Of a stretch of 64,000 bases of DNA, positions 17,736-26,884 are shown piece after piece; position 1 is the first letter of the stretch, and each line of letters opens with the position of its first letter. The stretch comes from Streptomonospora nanhaiensis (GTDB taxonomy: Bacteria > Actinomycetota > Actinomycetes > Streptosporangiales > Streptosporangiaceae): NCBI RefSeq assembly GCF_013410565.1, contig NZ_JACCFO010000001.1, forward strand, positions 1,488,001-1,552,000, written 5' to 3'. The translations under genes and the position numbers were made by a program. Below the pieces are notes generated by a model. It saw only the letters and a list, made by a program, of their open reading frames with translations. It did not search any database and was not told the origin of the DNA.

Positions 17736-20285
17736 ATGACCACCGCTGAATCCGCCACCACCGCGCCCCCGGCGCCCTCGGGCACGGCCGCCGCGGGCCC
17801 CGGCGCGCCCGGCGCCACCGCCACGACCGTGCTCGTGGCCAACCGCGGCGAGATCGCGGTGCGGATCATCCGCACGCTGCGCCGCATGGGCCTGCGCACG
17901 GTCGCCGTGCACAGCACCGCCGACGCCGGCGCCCGGCACGTGCGCGCCGCCGACACGGCCGTGTGCGTGGGGGGCGCCGCGCTGTCCGACAGCTACCTCA
18001 ACGCCCCGGCGATCGTCGCCGCCGCCCAGGCGGCCGGCGCCCGCATGGTCCACCCCGGCTACGGGTTCCTCGCCGAGAACGCCGCGTTCGCCCGGCTCTG
18101 CGCCGAGGCGGGGCTGGTGTTCATCGGTCCGCCGCCCGAGGCGATCGAGGCCATGGGCGACAAGATCCGCGCCAAGCGGGAGGTCGCCGCGGCCGGGGTG
18201 CCGCTGCTGCCCGGGTTCGCCGAGGAGCCCGGCCGACCGATGGACGACACCGCGCTGGAGCGGGCCGCCGCCGACGTGGGCTACCCGCTGCTGATCAAGC
18301 CCTCGGCGGGCGGCGGCGGCAAGGGGATGCGGGTCGTGGAGGGCCCCGGCGAACTCGCGGCCGCGGCAGCGGCGGCGCGGCGCGAGGCCCGGGCCGCGTT
18401 CGGCGACGACACCCTGCTGGTGGAGCGCCTGGTGCGGCGGCCCCGGCACATCGAGGTGCAGGTGCTGGCCGACGCGCACGGCAACGTGGTGCACCTGGGC
18501 GAGCGGGAGTGCAGCCTGCAGCGGCGCCACCAGAAGATCGTGGAGGAGGCGCCGTCGCCGCTGCTCACGCCCGAGCAGCGCGCGGCCATGGGCCGCGCCG
18601 CGGTGGCCGCCGCCCGGGCCTGCGGGTACGTGGGCGCGGGCACGGTGGAGTTCATCGTGCAGCCGCCGCGGGAGGAGCCGGGCGGCGGGGCCGGAGGCGG
18701 CGGGGCGGGTGCCGGGCACGCCGATACGGGAGCCCCGGGGGAACCCCTTGCTTCAAGTCAACCCCACGCCGCGCCGCACACGCCACCCGGATCCGCCGGG
18801 CTGTGGACGGCAACCCCGGCCGAGGCCGCCGGCGGCCCGCCCCCGGCCGGTGCCGGGCACGGCGAGACCGGGGCTTTGGGGGAACCCCTTTCTTCAAGTC
18901 AACCCGAGGCCGGCTCCCCCGCACCACACCACCTCCGCCCCCTGGGGACAACCGCGGCCACCGCCGATGGCCCCGCACCCGGGGCGCCCTCCCCCACCGC
19001 CGCCCCCGGCCTCTCCTACGCCTTCCTGGAGATGAACACCCGCCTCCAGGTCGAGCACCCGGTCACCGAGGCCGTCGTGGCGGTCAACGGCCGCCGCGGC
19101 ATCGACCTGGTCGAACTCCAGGTCCGCGTCGCGCGCGGCGAACCCCTCCCCTTCACCCAGGAGGACCTCGCGCTCGACGGCCACGCCGTGGAATCCCGGG
19201 TCTACGCCGAGGACCCCGCCCAGGGCTTCCTGCCCACCGGCGGCCGCGTCCTGCTCCTGGCGGAGCCCGAGGGCCCCGGCGTCCGCGTCGACTCCGGCCT
19301 GGACGAGGGAACCGAGGTCACCTCGGCCTACGACCCCATGCTCGCCAAGGTCGTCACCTGGGCCCCCGACCGCGCCGCCGCCCTGGACCGCATGGACGCC
19401 GCCCTCGCCGGCTACACCCTGCTGGGCTGCGACACCAACGTCGCGTTCCTGCGCCGCCTCCTGCGCACCCCCCGCGTCCGCGCCGGCGACCTCAGCACCG
19501 ACCTCACCCCCCAACTCGCCCCCGCCCTGGTGCCCGCCGACGGCGCCGACGTCGACGACGGACTGCTCGCCGCCGCTGCCGCCGACCACCAACTCGGCCT
19601 GGAGCCCGACCCCCGCACCGCCGACCGGTTCGCCGTCCCCGACGGCTGGCGCCTGGGCGCGCGGGCCTGGACCACCTGGCGGCTGCGCGCGCCCCGGCGC
19701 GGCCCCGCGGCGGTCCGGCTGCGCCGCCGCGCCGAGGGCACCACCGCCGGCACCGCCGGCGGGCCGGAGGCGCCCGTGGCCTACGAGGCCAGCGTCGACG
19801 GCGGACCGCCCTTTGCCATCGACGCCGCCCGCACGCCCGACGGCCGCACCCTGGTCGTCACCGTCCACGGCCGCACCCTGCGCTACGCCCGCGCCACCGA
19901 CCCGGCCGGCCTGTGGCTGGGCCGCGACGGCGCCGCCTGGCGGTTCACCGACGACCCCCGCCTGGCGCCGGTGCGCGGGGGCGGCGCCGCCGCCGACGGC
20001 GCCGTGCGCAGCCCCATGCCCGGCACCGTGCTGTCGGTGGCCGTGGCCCCGGGCGACCGCGTCGTGGCCGGAAGCCCCGTGGCCGTGGTCGAGGCCATGA
20101 AGATGGAGCACACCGTCACCGCTCCCCTCGACGGCACCGTCACCGAACTGCACGCCCGCCCGGGCCGGCCCGTGGCCATGGACGAGGTCCTGGCCGCCAT
20201 CACCCCCGAGGCCGCACCGGCCCCGCGCGATCCCGGAGCCGCACCGGCCTCCGCGTCCACCACCGTCAAGGAGCAGGAGCCATGA
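17736..20285 (+). CDS. accA1: Biotin carboxylase/BCCP (alpha) subunit with large in-frame insertion
   Basis: This 849-residue protein has an ATP-grasp biotin carboxylase domain (LVANRGEIAVRIIRTLRRMG near residue 30; ATP loop KPSAGGGGKGMRV near 188; FLEMNTRLQVEHPVTE near 428) and a C-terminal biotinyl domain with EAMKMEHTV (the Lys is biotinylated). Typical homologues have about 650-700 residues. The excess comes mainly from residues about 313-425, a Pro/Ala/Gly-rich stretch placed between GTVEFIV and the catalytic FLEMNTR strand. The DNA of that insert contains two copies of a 57-bp repeat. The stop overlaps the next start (ATGA). Whether the enzyme tolerates the insertion is open. Confidence 0.88.
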   Translation: MTTAESATTAPPAPSGTAAAGPGAPGATATTVLVANRGEIAVRIIRTLRRMGLRTVAVHSTADAGARHVRAADTAVCVGGAALSDSYLNAPAIVAAAQAAGARMVHPGYGFLAENAAFARLCAEAGLVFIGPPPEAIEAMGDKIRAKREVAAAGVPLLPGFAEEPGRPMDDTALERAAADVGYPLLIKPSAGGGGKGMRVVEGPGELAAAAAAARREARAAFGDDTLLVERLVRRPRHIEVQVLADAHGNVVHLGERECSLQRRHQKIVEEAPSPLLTPEQRAAMGRAAVAAARACGYVGAGTVEFIVQPPREEPGGGAGGGGAGAGHADTGAPGEPLASSQPHAAPHTPPGSAGLWTATPAEAAGGPPPAGAGHGETGALGEPLSSSQPEAGSPAPHHLRPLGTTAATADGPAPGAPSPTAAPGLSYAFLEMNTRLQVEHPVTEAVVAVNGRRGIDLVELQVRVARGEPLPFTQEDLALDGHAVESRVYAEDPAQGFLPTGGRVLLLAEPEGPGVRVDSGLDEGTEVTSAYDPMLAKVVTWAPDRAAALDRMDAALAGYTLLGCDTNVAFLRRLLRTPRVRAGDLSTDLTPQLAPALVPADGADVDDGLLAAAAADHQLGLEPDPRTADRFAVPDGWRLGARAWTTWRLRAPRRGPAAVRLRRRAEGTTAGTAGGPEAPVAYEASVDGGPPFAIDAARTPDGRTLVVTVHGRTLRYARATDPAGLWLGRDGAAWRFTDDPRLAPVRGGGAAADGAVRSPMPGTVLSVAVAPGDRVVAGSPVAVVEAMKMEHTVTAPLDGTVTELHARPGRPVAMDEVLAAITPEAAPAPRDPGAAPASASTTVKEQEP
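18709..18905 (+). repeat. Two direct copies of a 57-bp repeat inside accA1
   Basis: Copies at about 18709-18764 and 18849-18905 start with GGTGCCGGGCACG, share the block GGGGGAACCCCTT and end CTTCAAGTCAACCC. By my count about 48 of 57 positions agree. The GGGG-AA-CCCC block is a small palindrome. They read in the same phase, 140 bp apart, as part of the protein's inserted segment. Confidence 0.75.
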
Positions 20286-21436
20286 CCCACGGGCTGTCCG
20301 ACGAGTACGAGGAACTGCGCCGCACCGTCGAGGAGTTCGCGCGAACCGAGGTGGCGCCGGCCATCGGCGACTACTACGAGCGCGGCGCGTTCCCCTACCC
20401 CATCGTCGCCGCGATGGGCCGCATGGGCCTGTTCGGCCTGCCCTTCCCCGAGGAGTACGGCGGCATGGGCGGCGACTACTTCGCGCTGTGCCTGGCCCTG
20501 GAGGAACTGGCCCGCGCCGACTCCTCGGTGGCCATCACCCTGGAGGCGGCGGTCTCGCTGGGCGCCATGCCGATCCACCGGTTCGGCACCGAGGAGCAGA
20601 AGCGCGCCTGGCTGCCGCGGCTGTGCTCGGGGGAGGCGCTGGGGGCGTTCGGGCTGACCGAGCCCGGCGGCGGCTCCGACGCCGGGGCCACCCGCACCAC
20701 CGCCCGTCTGGCCGACGGCCAGTGGACCGTCAACGGCACCAAGTGCTTCATCACCAACTCCGGCACCGACATCACCGCGCTGGTCACCGTCACCGCCGCC
20801 ACCGGAACCCTGCCCGACGGCCGCCCCGAGATCTCGGCGATCCTGGTCCCCTCGGGCACCCCGGGCATGGCCGTGGGGCAGCACTACTCCAAGGTCGGCT
20901 GGAACGCCTCCGACACCAACGAACTCGTCTTCACCGACTGCCGGGTGCCCGCCGACAACCTCGTCGGCGAGCGCGGGCGCGGCTACGCCCAGTTCCTGCG
21001 CATCCTGGACGAGGGCCGCATCGCCATCGCCGCGCTCGCGGTGGGCCTGGCCCAGGGGTGCGTGGACGAGAGCGTCCGCTACGCCGGGCAGCGCGAGGCG
21101 TTCGGCCACAGCATCGGCCACTACCAGGCGATCCAGTTCGCCATCGCCGACATGGAGGCCCGCGCCCACACCGCCCGGCTAGCCTACTACGACGCCGCCG
21201 CCCGCATGCTCGCCGGCGAGCCGTTCAAGAAGCAGGCCGCCATCGCCAAGCTGGTCGCCTCCAACGCCGCCATGGACAACGCCCGCGCCGCCACCCAGGT
21301 CTTCGGCGGCTACGGCTTCATGAACGAGACCCCCGTCGGCCGCTTCTACCGCGACGCCAAGATCCTGGAGATCGGCGAGGGCACCTCGGAGATCCAGCGG
21401 ATGCTCATCGCCCGCGAACTGGGGCTGCCGGCGTGA
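20282..21436 (+). CDS. Acyl-CoA dehydrogenase
   Basis: This 384-residue flavoenzyme oxidises an acyl-CoA to the 2-enoyl-CoA. The family signatures are FGLTEPGGGSDAGATRTTA (about residues 123-141, FAD contact) and QVFGGYGFMNETPVGRFYRDAKILEIGEGTSEIQ at the C-terminus, which contains the likely catalytic Glu (YRDAKILEIGEGT). It overlaps accA1 by four bases and completes the operon. By position it corresponds to isovaleryl-CoA dehydrogenase or FadE19 of leucine and branched-chain catabolism; the exact substrate is inferred. Confidence 0.9.
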   Translation: MTHGLSDEYEELRRTVEEFARTEVAPAIGDYYERGAFPYPIVAAMGRMGLFGLPFPEEYGGMGGDYFALCLALEELARADSSVAITLEAAVSLGAMPIHRFGTEEQKRAWLPRLCSGEALGAFGLTEPGGGSDAGATRTTARLADGQWTVNGTKCFITNSGTDITALVTVTAATGTLPDGRPEISAILVPSGTPGMAVGQHYSKVGWNASDTNELVFTDCRVPADNLVGERGRGYAQFLRILDEGRIAIAALAVGLAQGCVDESVRYAGQREAFGHSIGHYQAIQFAIADMEARAHTARLAYYDAAARMLAGEPFKKQAAIAKLVASNAAMDNARAATQVFGGYGFMNETPVGRFYRDAKILEIGEGTSEIQRMLIARELGLPA

Positions 21437-22238
21437 CCTGACCGGTGTGCGGGCGGTGGCCGGGCCGGGCCGGGGTGGTGAGTGAGCGGCTCAGGGACCG
21501 CTCCGCCGAGGAGCCGGGCACCAGCGCGGACCGGCCGGCCGCCGCCCGCACCGCCTGGGCCACCCCGGGCACGCGCCCCCCGGCCCTGCCCGCCGGCCGC
21601 CGCGCCGCCGCCCTGGCGGCGGCGTCGTGCGGGGCACCGCCCGCCATGCCCCGCACGACCCCGTGGCGCGCCAGCACCTGGCGGATGTACTCCCCGGGCG
21701 CCAGGTACTGCATCGGCTTCGCACGGCGCATCGGCACGTCGCGCATCACGTCCTCCACCAGCTCCCGCAGCGCCGACCGCACCTCGGGGCGGTCGAGCGC
21801 TTCCTCGGTCGAGGCCACGACCGCCGGCATGTCCACCCCGCGCTCCTCCACCAGCCGTTGGAGGAAGGCGTTGTCGAACGCGCTTCCCGGGGCCATGTCG
21901 CGGAACAGGGCGCGGCGCGTGGCGATGTCGGTGGCACCGCGAAGGCGCGCCCACACGTCCTGGGCCAGGGTTCCGGCCACCAGAGCCATCGCCAGCCCGT
22001 GGTGGCCGACACCGTTGTAGCGCCAGGGGGCCAGCCCCGAGGCGTGGGCGACCGAGGCGCCGTTGCGGGCGAACTCCAGCTTGAAGCCCAGGGACTCCAT
22101 CCCCACCGCCTCGCCGACCACCGCGTGGCCCAGTTCGTGGGCCACGACCAGTTCGTCCATCATGCGCTGGAGGAACTCGGCCCCGTGGGGCACCCATTCC
22201 CCGACGTCGCCCGAACGGGCTGAGGGTGATTCGGGCAT
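21405..22238 (-). CDS. Putative zinc-dependent peptidase-like protein (HELGH)
   Basis: This 277-residue protein has an HExxH-type motif early (ELVVAHELGHAVVGEAVG, about residues 29-46), resembling the FtsH-type HEAGH site. A helical middle region follows, then a basic, disordered C-terminus (about 205-277). A third metal ligand cannot be assigned by eye. It may be a small metallopeptidase of unknown target. The ATG at 22238 is the best start. Its 3' end overlaps the acyl-CoA dehydrogenase end by 32 bp on the opposite strand, and the last ~70 residues are low complexity. Confidence 0.6.
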   Translation of the reverse strand: MPESPSARSGDVGEWVPHGAEFLQRMMDELVVAHELGHAVVGEAVGMESLGFKLEFARNGASVAHASGLAPWRYNGVGHHGLAMALVAGTLAQDVWARLRGATDIATRRALFRDMAPGSAFDNAFLQRLVEERGVDMPAVVASTEEALDRPEVRSALRELVEDVMRDVPMRRAKPMQYLAPGEYIRQVLARHGVVRGMAGGAPHDAAARAAARRPAGRAGGRVPGVAQAVRAAAGRSALVPGSSAERSLSRSLTTPARPGHRPHTGQVTPAAPVRGR

Positions 22239-22450
22239 GACGGGCTCCCCTGCGTGGCTCGTGGGCGGCGCCAGGATGCTAGCAAGCCCCTGGCGCACCC
22301 GCGCACGTCCGCCACGGGTACACCGCTTTCTCACACCGCCCTGCCGAAAACCCGCACGTTCAGTCACGGTGTGTAGTTGAATGGCCTCGTTCCGGCAGAG
22401 GCTCCCGCTCCGCCTCCCCCGTGGTCCACGCTGAAACGGAGTCGTCCCGC

Positions 22451-23188
22451 ATGCCCCCCATCCCGTTCGCACCGGCCCTGGCCGCCGCCGGCGCGGTCGT
22501 TCTCGCGCTCTCCGCCGCCCCTGCCTCCGCCGCCGCGCAGGGGCCCGGGTGCACGGTGCCGGTGCCCCCGCCCAGCGCCGAGGAACGCGACCGCTACCTG
22601 TGCGGCGACCCCCGCCTGGGCCCGGCCGAACTCCCGCGCGCGGGCGTGGTGGGCGAACTCCTCACCGACTACGACCGCCTGGGCGGCCTGTCCCCCATCG
22701 CGTTCGTCAGCCGGCACCGCCAGACCGGCGTCGACAGCGCCACCGGCGAGGTCTCCGAGAGCTGGCGCTACCCCGCCCACGACGGGTTCGCCGTGGTGGA
22801 CGGCGAGGTCCGGCGCGAGGTCGAGACCCTGCGCGAGGGCACGCTCCTGGACCGGTTCGGCTCGGCCCACGGCTCCTTCCTCGCCCCCGCCGACACCCCC
22901 TTCCCCGAGCGCTCCCTGCCGCCGGACTCCCTCAACACCTGGGAGGGCGGGCCCCGGCACAACTACCGCTGCTACGCGGTCACCGAGGCCTTCTCCGCCG
23001 AGGTCGGCCCGATCGCCCCGGCCTTCGAGCAGCCCGGCGGCGGCGAGCAGGTCCTGCTCGACCCCGACCTCGTGCCCGAGGCCGGCGGCCTGGACCGCCT
23101 GGGCGCCGACTCCATGGTCGAGTGGGGCTACCTCGACGTCCGACCCGCCCGCGAGTGCGACGTGGACGACGCGGCGCCCGCCCGCTAG
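22451..23188 (+). CDS. Secreted TNT-domain protein (NAD+ glycohydrolase-like toxin)
   Basis: This 245-residue precursor has a signal peptide (about residues 1-30, ending ASAAA) and a C-terminal domain that matches the TNT (tuberculosis necrotizing toxin, formerly DUF4237) fold: GTLLDRFGSAHGSFLAPADTPFPERSLPPDSLN, a Tyr-rich strand, and VGPIAPAFEQPGGGEQVLL. In CpnT this domain hydrolyses NAD+; the arginine, glutamine-proline-glycine-glycine and related residues are in place. The ATG at 22451 has GGAG 10 bases upstream. No immunity gene of the IFT type is recognised beside it; secretion would protect the producer. Confidence 0.8.
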   Translation: MPPIPFAPALAAAGAVVLALSAAPASAAAQGPGCTVPVPPPSAEERDRYLCGDPRLGPAELPRAGVVGELLTDYDRLGGLSPIAFVSRHRQTGVDSATGEVSESWRYPAHDGFAVVDGEVRREVETLREGTLLDRFGSAHGSFLAPADTPFPERSLPPDSLNTWEGGPRHNYRCYAVTEAFSAEVGPIAPAFEQPGGGEQVLLDPDLVPEAGGLDRLGADSMVEWGYLDVRPARECDVDDAAPAR

Positions 23189-23637
23189 CCGGGTGCCACA
23201 GGCGGCACCGCACCCTGCCGCCGCGTCAGCTCCCCCGGTCCACGACGGGCCCATCGGCGCGCCGGCCGCCCCCGCGGCGGTCGGCGCGCCTTCGGCCGCC
23301 CGCTTCCCGCCCCGCCTCCGGCACCCCGCGCCGCGGCCGGGACCGGCCGCCCGTCGGCCGCGGGAAGCCCGTGCCCGATGCCCGCATCGCATGCGGTGAG
23401 CCCTTGTCCGCAGCCCTGTGCGGAGCCCCGTGGACACCCGGCAGGTCCTCGCCGTCGCCGCCGTGGTCGCTGTCGCCGCCTTCGGCGCCCTCCAGGCCTG
23501 GCCGCACCGGCGCAGGTGCGCGCGCTGACCGGCCGGGCGATCCGCCGGGGCCGGCGGCACCGCCACACGCGCCACCTGCGCCGCCGCCCGGGCGGCGGCG
23601 AGGTAGCACCCGCCTGAATCGGGTACACCTGGTGTTC
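23189..23637. other. Mostly non-coding interval with one possible 32-codon ORF
   Basis: Apart from the small frame at 23430-23528, I see only GC-rich sequence without a recognisable gene. It contains short GCC/GGC palindromes. Confidence 0.4.
23430..23528 (+). CDS. Possible small single-span membrane protein (32 residues)
   Basis: A GTG with CGGAG five bases upstream opens a 32-residue frame. It reads a short polar start, about 20 hydrophobic residues (VLAVAAVVAVAAFGALQAW) and a basic tail (PHRRRCAR). This is the shape of a small membrane peptide, but the length and GC bias make chance possible. Confidence 0.3.
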   Translation: MDTRQVLAVAAVVAVAAFGALQAWPHRRRCAR

Positions 23638-24479
23638 ATGGACACGCCGCGCATCGTCTACGACCGCCGGGGCAACGGCTCCCCCGTCCTGCTGCTGCAC
23701 GGCCTGGGCCACCACCGCCGCGCCTGGCAGCGCGTGGTGCCCGTCCTCGCCCGCCACCACGACGTCGTGGTGCCCGACCTGCCCGGGTTCGGCGACTCCG
23801 CGGCGCCCGACCCCGACTGCGCCTACGACATCGGCTGGCTGGCCGACACCGTGGCCGCCTTCTGCGACCGCATCGGGGTCCGGCGCCCGCACGTGGCGGG
23901 CAACTCCCTGGGCGGGGCCATGGCGCTGGAGCTGGGCGCCGGGGCCGCGCCGCCTCGGTGACCGCGCTCTCGCCCATCGGGTTCGGCACCGCCCCGCGCA
24001 TCGCGGGCGCCCGGTGCCTGTCGCGCGGCGCGCGGTGGGCGGCGCGCATCCCCGCGCCGGTGCTGCGGGCGGCGGTCGAGACACCGGCCGCACGCGCGCT
24101 CGCCCGGCGGTTCCTGCGCGGCGACCCCGCCTCCGAGGCCGCCCGCGCGGTCACCTTCGACGTCTCGGTGCTCTCGCCCGGCTCGCCGTTCCTCCGGCTG
24201 ACCCCGCACGTGGCGGGGTACGTCTTCCAGGAGAGCGTGGCGGCCGGGGTCCCCGTCACCGTCGCCTGGGGCGACCGCGACCGCCTGCTGCCGCCCGCCG
24301 GGGCGCGCCGGGCGCTGCGCCGCATCCCGCACGCCCGCCAGGTGGCCCTGCTGGGGTGCGGGCACATCCCCATGGCCGACAACCCGCGCGCGGTGGCCGC
24401 CGAGATCCTGCAGACCTGCCGCCGTGCCGGTGCGGGGCGGCCGGCGCGGACGCCGGCGGGGGCGGCCGCCGCGCGCTGA
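23638..24479 (+). pseudogene. Alpha/beta hydrolase split by a frameshift
   Basis: The first frame (23638-23961) has the strand and oxyanion region VLLLHGLGHHRRAW and the nucleophile elbow GNSLGG. The second frame (from about 23945 to 24479) continues the fold with VTALSPIGF, the acid residue in TVAWGDRDRLLP, and the catalytic His in GCGHIPMADNP. All three members of the Ser-Asp-His triad exist but in two frames. Loss of one base near 23939-23950 (a GGGG run) explains it; the first frame ends on a TGA that overlaps a GTG. It is either a recent pseudogene or a sequencing error; intact, the protein would have about 280 residues. Confidence 0.75.
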
Positions 24480-24541
24480 GGCCGGTTCCGGTCGCCCGTC
24501 GGGGGTTCCGGTCACCCGGGGGTTATGGCCGCCGAAACGCG

Positions 24542-24576
24542 CCGCGCCCCTGCGCCTCGGGGGCGCAGGGGCGCGG
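24542..24576. terminator. Hairpin with 15-bp stem between convergent genes
   Basis: The arm CCGCGCCCCTGCGCC (24542-24556) pairs exactly with GGCGCAGGGGCGCGG (24562-24576) around TCGGG. It lies between the hydrolase and thrS, whose 3' ends face each other, and can terminate both. Confidence 0.7.
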
Positions 24577-24594
24577 GCACCGGGTGGCCGGGCG

Positions 24595-26568
24595 CTACCG
24601 GCGCTCGCGCACCGCGGTGACGATCTCGGCGACGGCGTCGTCCAGCGGCACCCCGTTGTTCTGGGAGCCGTCGCGGTAGCGGAACGACACCGCGCCCTTG
24701 CTGATGTCGTCGTCGCCGGCCAGCAGCATGAAGGGGACCTTCTGCTTCTGGGCGTTGCGGATCTTCTTCTGCATCCGGTCGTCGCTGGCATCGACCTCGA
24801 CCCGGATGCCCTCCGCGCGCAGCCGCGCCGCCAGCTCCTCCAGGTAGGGGACGTGCTCGTCGGCGATGGGGATGCCCACGGCCTGCACCGGGGCCAGCCA
24901 CGCCGGGAACGCGCCCGCGTAGTGCTCCAGCAGCACGCCGAAGAACCGCTCGATGGAGCCGAACAGCGCCCGGTGGATCATGACGGGCCGCTGCCGGGAG
25001 CCGTCGGCGGCGGTGTACTCCAGCTCGAAGCGCTTGGGCTGCTGGAGGTCGACCTGGAGGGTGGACATCTGCCAGGTGCGCCCGATGGCGTCCTTGGCCT
25101 GCACCGAGATCTTGGGTCCGTAGTAGGCGGCGCCGCCGGGGTCCATGACCAGCTCCAGGCCCTGCTTCTGCGCGGCCTGGCGCAGCAGCTCGGTGGCCTC
25201 CTCCCACTCCTCGGGCTCGCCGATGAACTTCGCGGACTCGCCCCGGGTGGACAGCTCCAGGTAGAAGTCGCCGAGCCCGTAGTCGCGCAGCAGGTCGAGC
25301 ACGAAGGTGAGCAGGCTGTCGAGCTCCTCGGGCGCCTGCTCGCGGGTGCAGTAGATGTGGGAGTCGTCCTGGGTGAACCCGCGGGCCCGGGTGAGGCCGT
25401 GCACGACGCCCGACTTCTCGTAGCGGTAGACGGTGCCGAACTCGAACAGCCGCAGCGGCAGCTCGCGGTAGGAGCGCCCGCGCGAGCGGTAGATCAGGTT
25501 GTGCATGGGGCAGTTCATGGCCTTGAGGTAGTAGTCCTGGCCGTCGAACCGCATGGGGGGGAACATGCCCTCGTCGTAGTTGGGCAGGTGCCCCGAGGTC
25601 TCGAACAGGTTCGCCTTGGTGATGTGGGGGGTGTAGACGAACTCGTAGCCGGCCTCCTCGTGGCGGCGGCGGGAGTACTGCTCCATCTCCTTGCGGACCA
25701 CCCCGCCCTTGGGGTGGAACACCGCCAGGCCCGAGCCGAGCTCGTCGGGGAAGGAGAACAGGTCGAGCTCGGCGCCCAGCCGGCGGTGGTCGCGCTTCTC
25801 GGCCTCCTCAAGGAAGGCGAGGTAGTCCTTGAGCGCGTCGCGGGACTCCCAGGCGGTGCCGTAGATGCGCTGGAGCTGGGGGTTCTTCTCGCTGCCGCGC
25901 CAGTAGGCGGCGGCCGAGCGCATCAGTTTGAAGGCGGGGATCGCCTTGGTGGTGGGCAGGTGCGGTCCCCGGCACAGGTCCTTCCAGCACAGCTCGCCGG
26001 TGCGCGGGTGGACGTTGTCGTAGATGGTGAGCGCGCCGGCGCCGACCTCGACCGAGGCGCCCTCGGCGGCGTCCTGGGCCGAGCCCTTGAGGCCGATGAG
26101 CTCCAGCTTGTAGGGCTCGTCGGCGAGTTCGGCGCGGGCGTCGTCGTCGCTGACGGGGCGGCGGACGAACCGCTGGCCCTGCTTGACGATCTCCTGCATG
26201 CGCTTCTCGATGCGCTTGAGGTCGTCGGGGGTGAAGGGCTCGGCGACGTCGAAGTCGTAGTAGAAGCCGTTGTCGATGGGCGGGCCGATCCCGAGCTTGG
26301 CCTCGGGGAACAGCTCCTGCACCGCCTGGGCCATGACGTGGGCGGCGGAGTGGCGCAGGATGGCGCGGCCGTCGGCGGAGTCGACCGCGACGGGTTCGAC
26401 CGCGTCGCCGTCGGCGAGTTCGTGGGCGAGGTCGCGCAGCTCGCCGTTGACGCGGGCGGCGACAACGGTCCTGCCGTCGGCGTCGAGCGCCTGGCCGGCG
26501 GTCGTCCCGGCCGCCACCGCACGCTCGGTTCCGGCGAGGGTGATGCGCAGCTCAGGGACGACGGACAC
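24595..26568 (-). CDS. thrS: Threonyl-tRNA synthetase
   Basis: This 657-residue class II synthetase charges tRNA-Thr. Domains in order are an N-terminal TGS domain (1-65), the editing domain with HSAAH (about 75-240), the catalytic core with motif 2 and the zinc-ligand segment [21 protein letters not shown], motif 3 ([21 protein letters not shown]), and the anticodon-binding domain (about 545-657). The GTG at 26568 is the start because a GAGGAG Shine-Dalgarno site lies just upstream and the TGS domain begins there. Upstream frame sequence is low complexity. Confidence 0.97.
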   Translation of the reverse strand: MSVVPELRITLAGTERAVAAGTTAGQALDADGRTVVAARVNGELRDLAHELADGDAVEPVAVDSADGRAILRHSAAHVMAQAVQELFPEAKLGIGPPIDNGFYYDFDVAEPFTPDDLKRIEKRMQEIVKQGQRFVRRPVSDDDARAELADEPYKLELIGLKGSAQDAAEGASVEVGAGALTIYDNVHPRTGELCWKDLCRGPHLPTTKAIPAFKLMRSAAAYWRGSEKNPQLQRIYGTAWESRDALKDYLAFLEEAEKRDHRRLGAELDLFSFPDELGSGLAVFHPKGGVVRKEMEQYSRRRHEEAGYEFVYTPHITKANLFETSGHLPNYDEGMFPPMRFDGQDYYLKAMNCPMHNLIYRSRGRSYRELPLRLFEFGTVYRYEKSGVVHGLTRARGFTQDDSHIYCTREQAPEELDSLLTFVLDLLRDYGLGDFYLELSTRGESAKFIGEPEEWEEATELLRQAAQKQGLELVMDPGGAAYYGPKISVQAKDAIGRTWQMSTLQVDLQQPKRFELEYTAADGSRQRPVMIHRALFGSIERFFGVLLEHYAGAFPAWLAPVQAVGIPIADEHVPYLEELAARLRAEGIRVEVDASDDRMQKKIRNAQKQKVPFMLLAGDDDISKGAVSFRYRDGSQNNGVPLDDAVAEIVTAVRERR

Positions 26569-26884
26569 GGTTGCTCTCCTCACGGGCGGGACTGGGCGGT
26601 AGGGCGCGGGGCCGTGCGGAGTGCGGCGGCCCCGGCGCGGTGCGGCGCGACCGGGTGCGGCCGCGCCCCGCGCTTCGATGCTATCGGCTCCGCCCCACCC
26701 GCTCACCCTGGTTATCCGGGGCGTACCCGTCGCGCCGGCCGGCGGGCGGACAAGGGAGCGTGTCGGGCGAAGGCGGACAGATTAGGATCCGTTGGCGAGG
26801 CGGCACCCGCCGCCCGGGTATGCCACCGGTGGAGGAGCGCGGCGGGCCGCGGCAGGGCCGCGGCCGCCGAGTCGAGGCGCGGGG

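Noticed and set aside
18652-18978. Minus-strand frame opposite the accA1 insertion as an independent small gene
   Set aside because: Its translation is Arg/Pro-rich, and the repeats are better explained as inserted DNA read by accA1.
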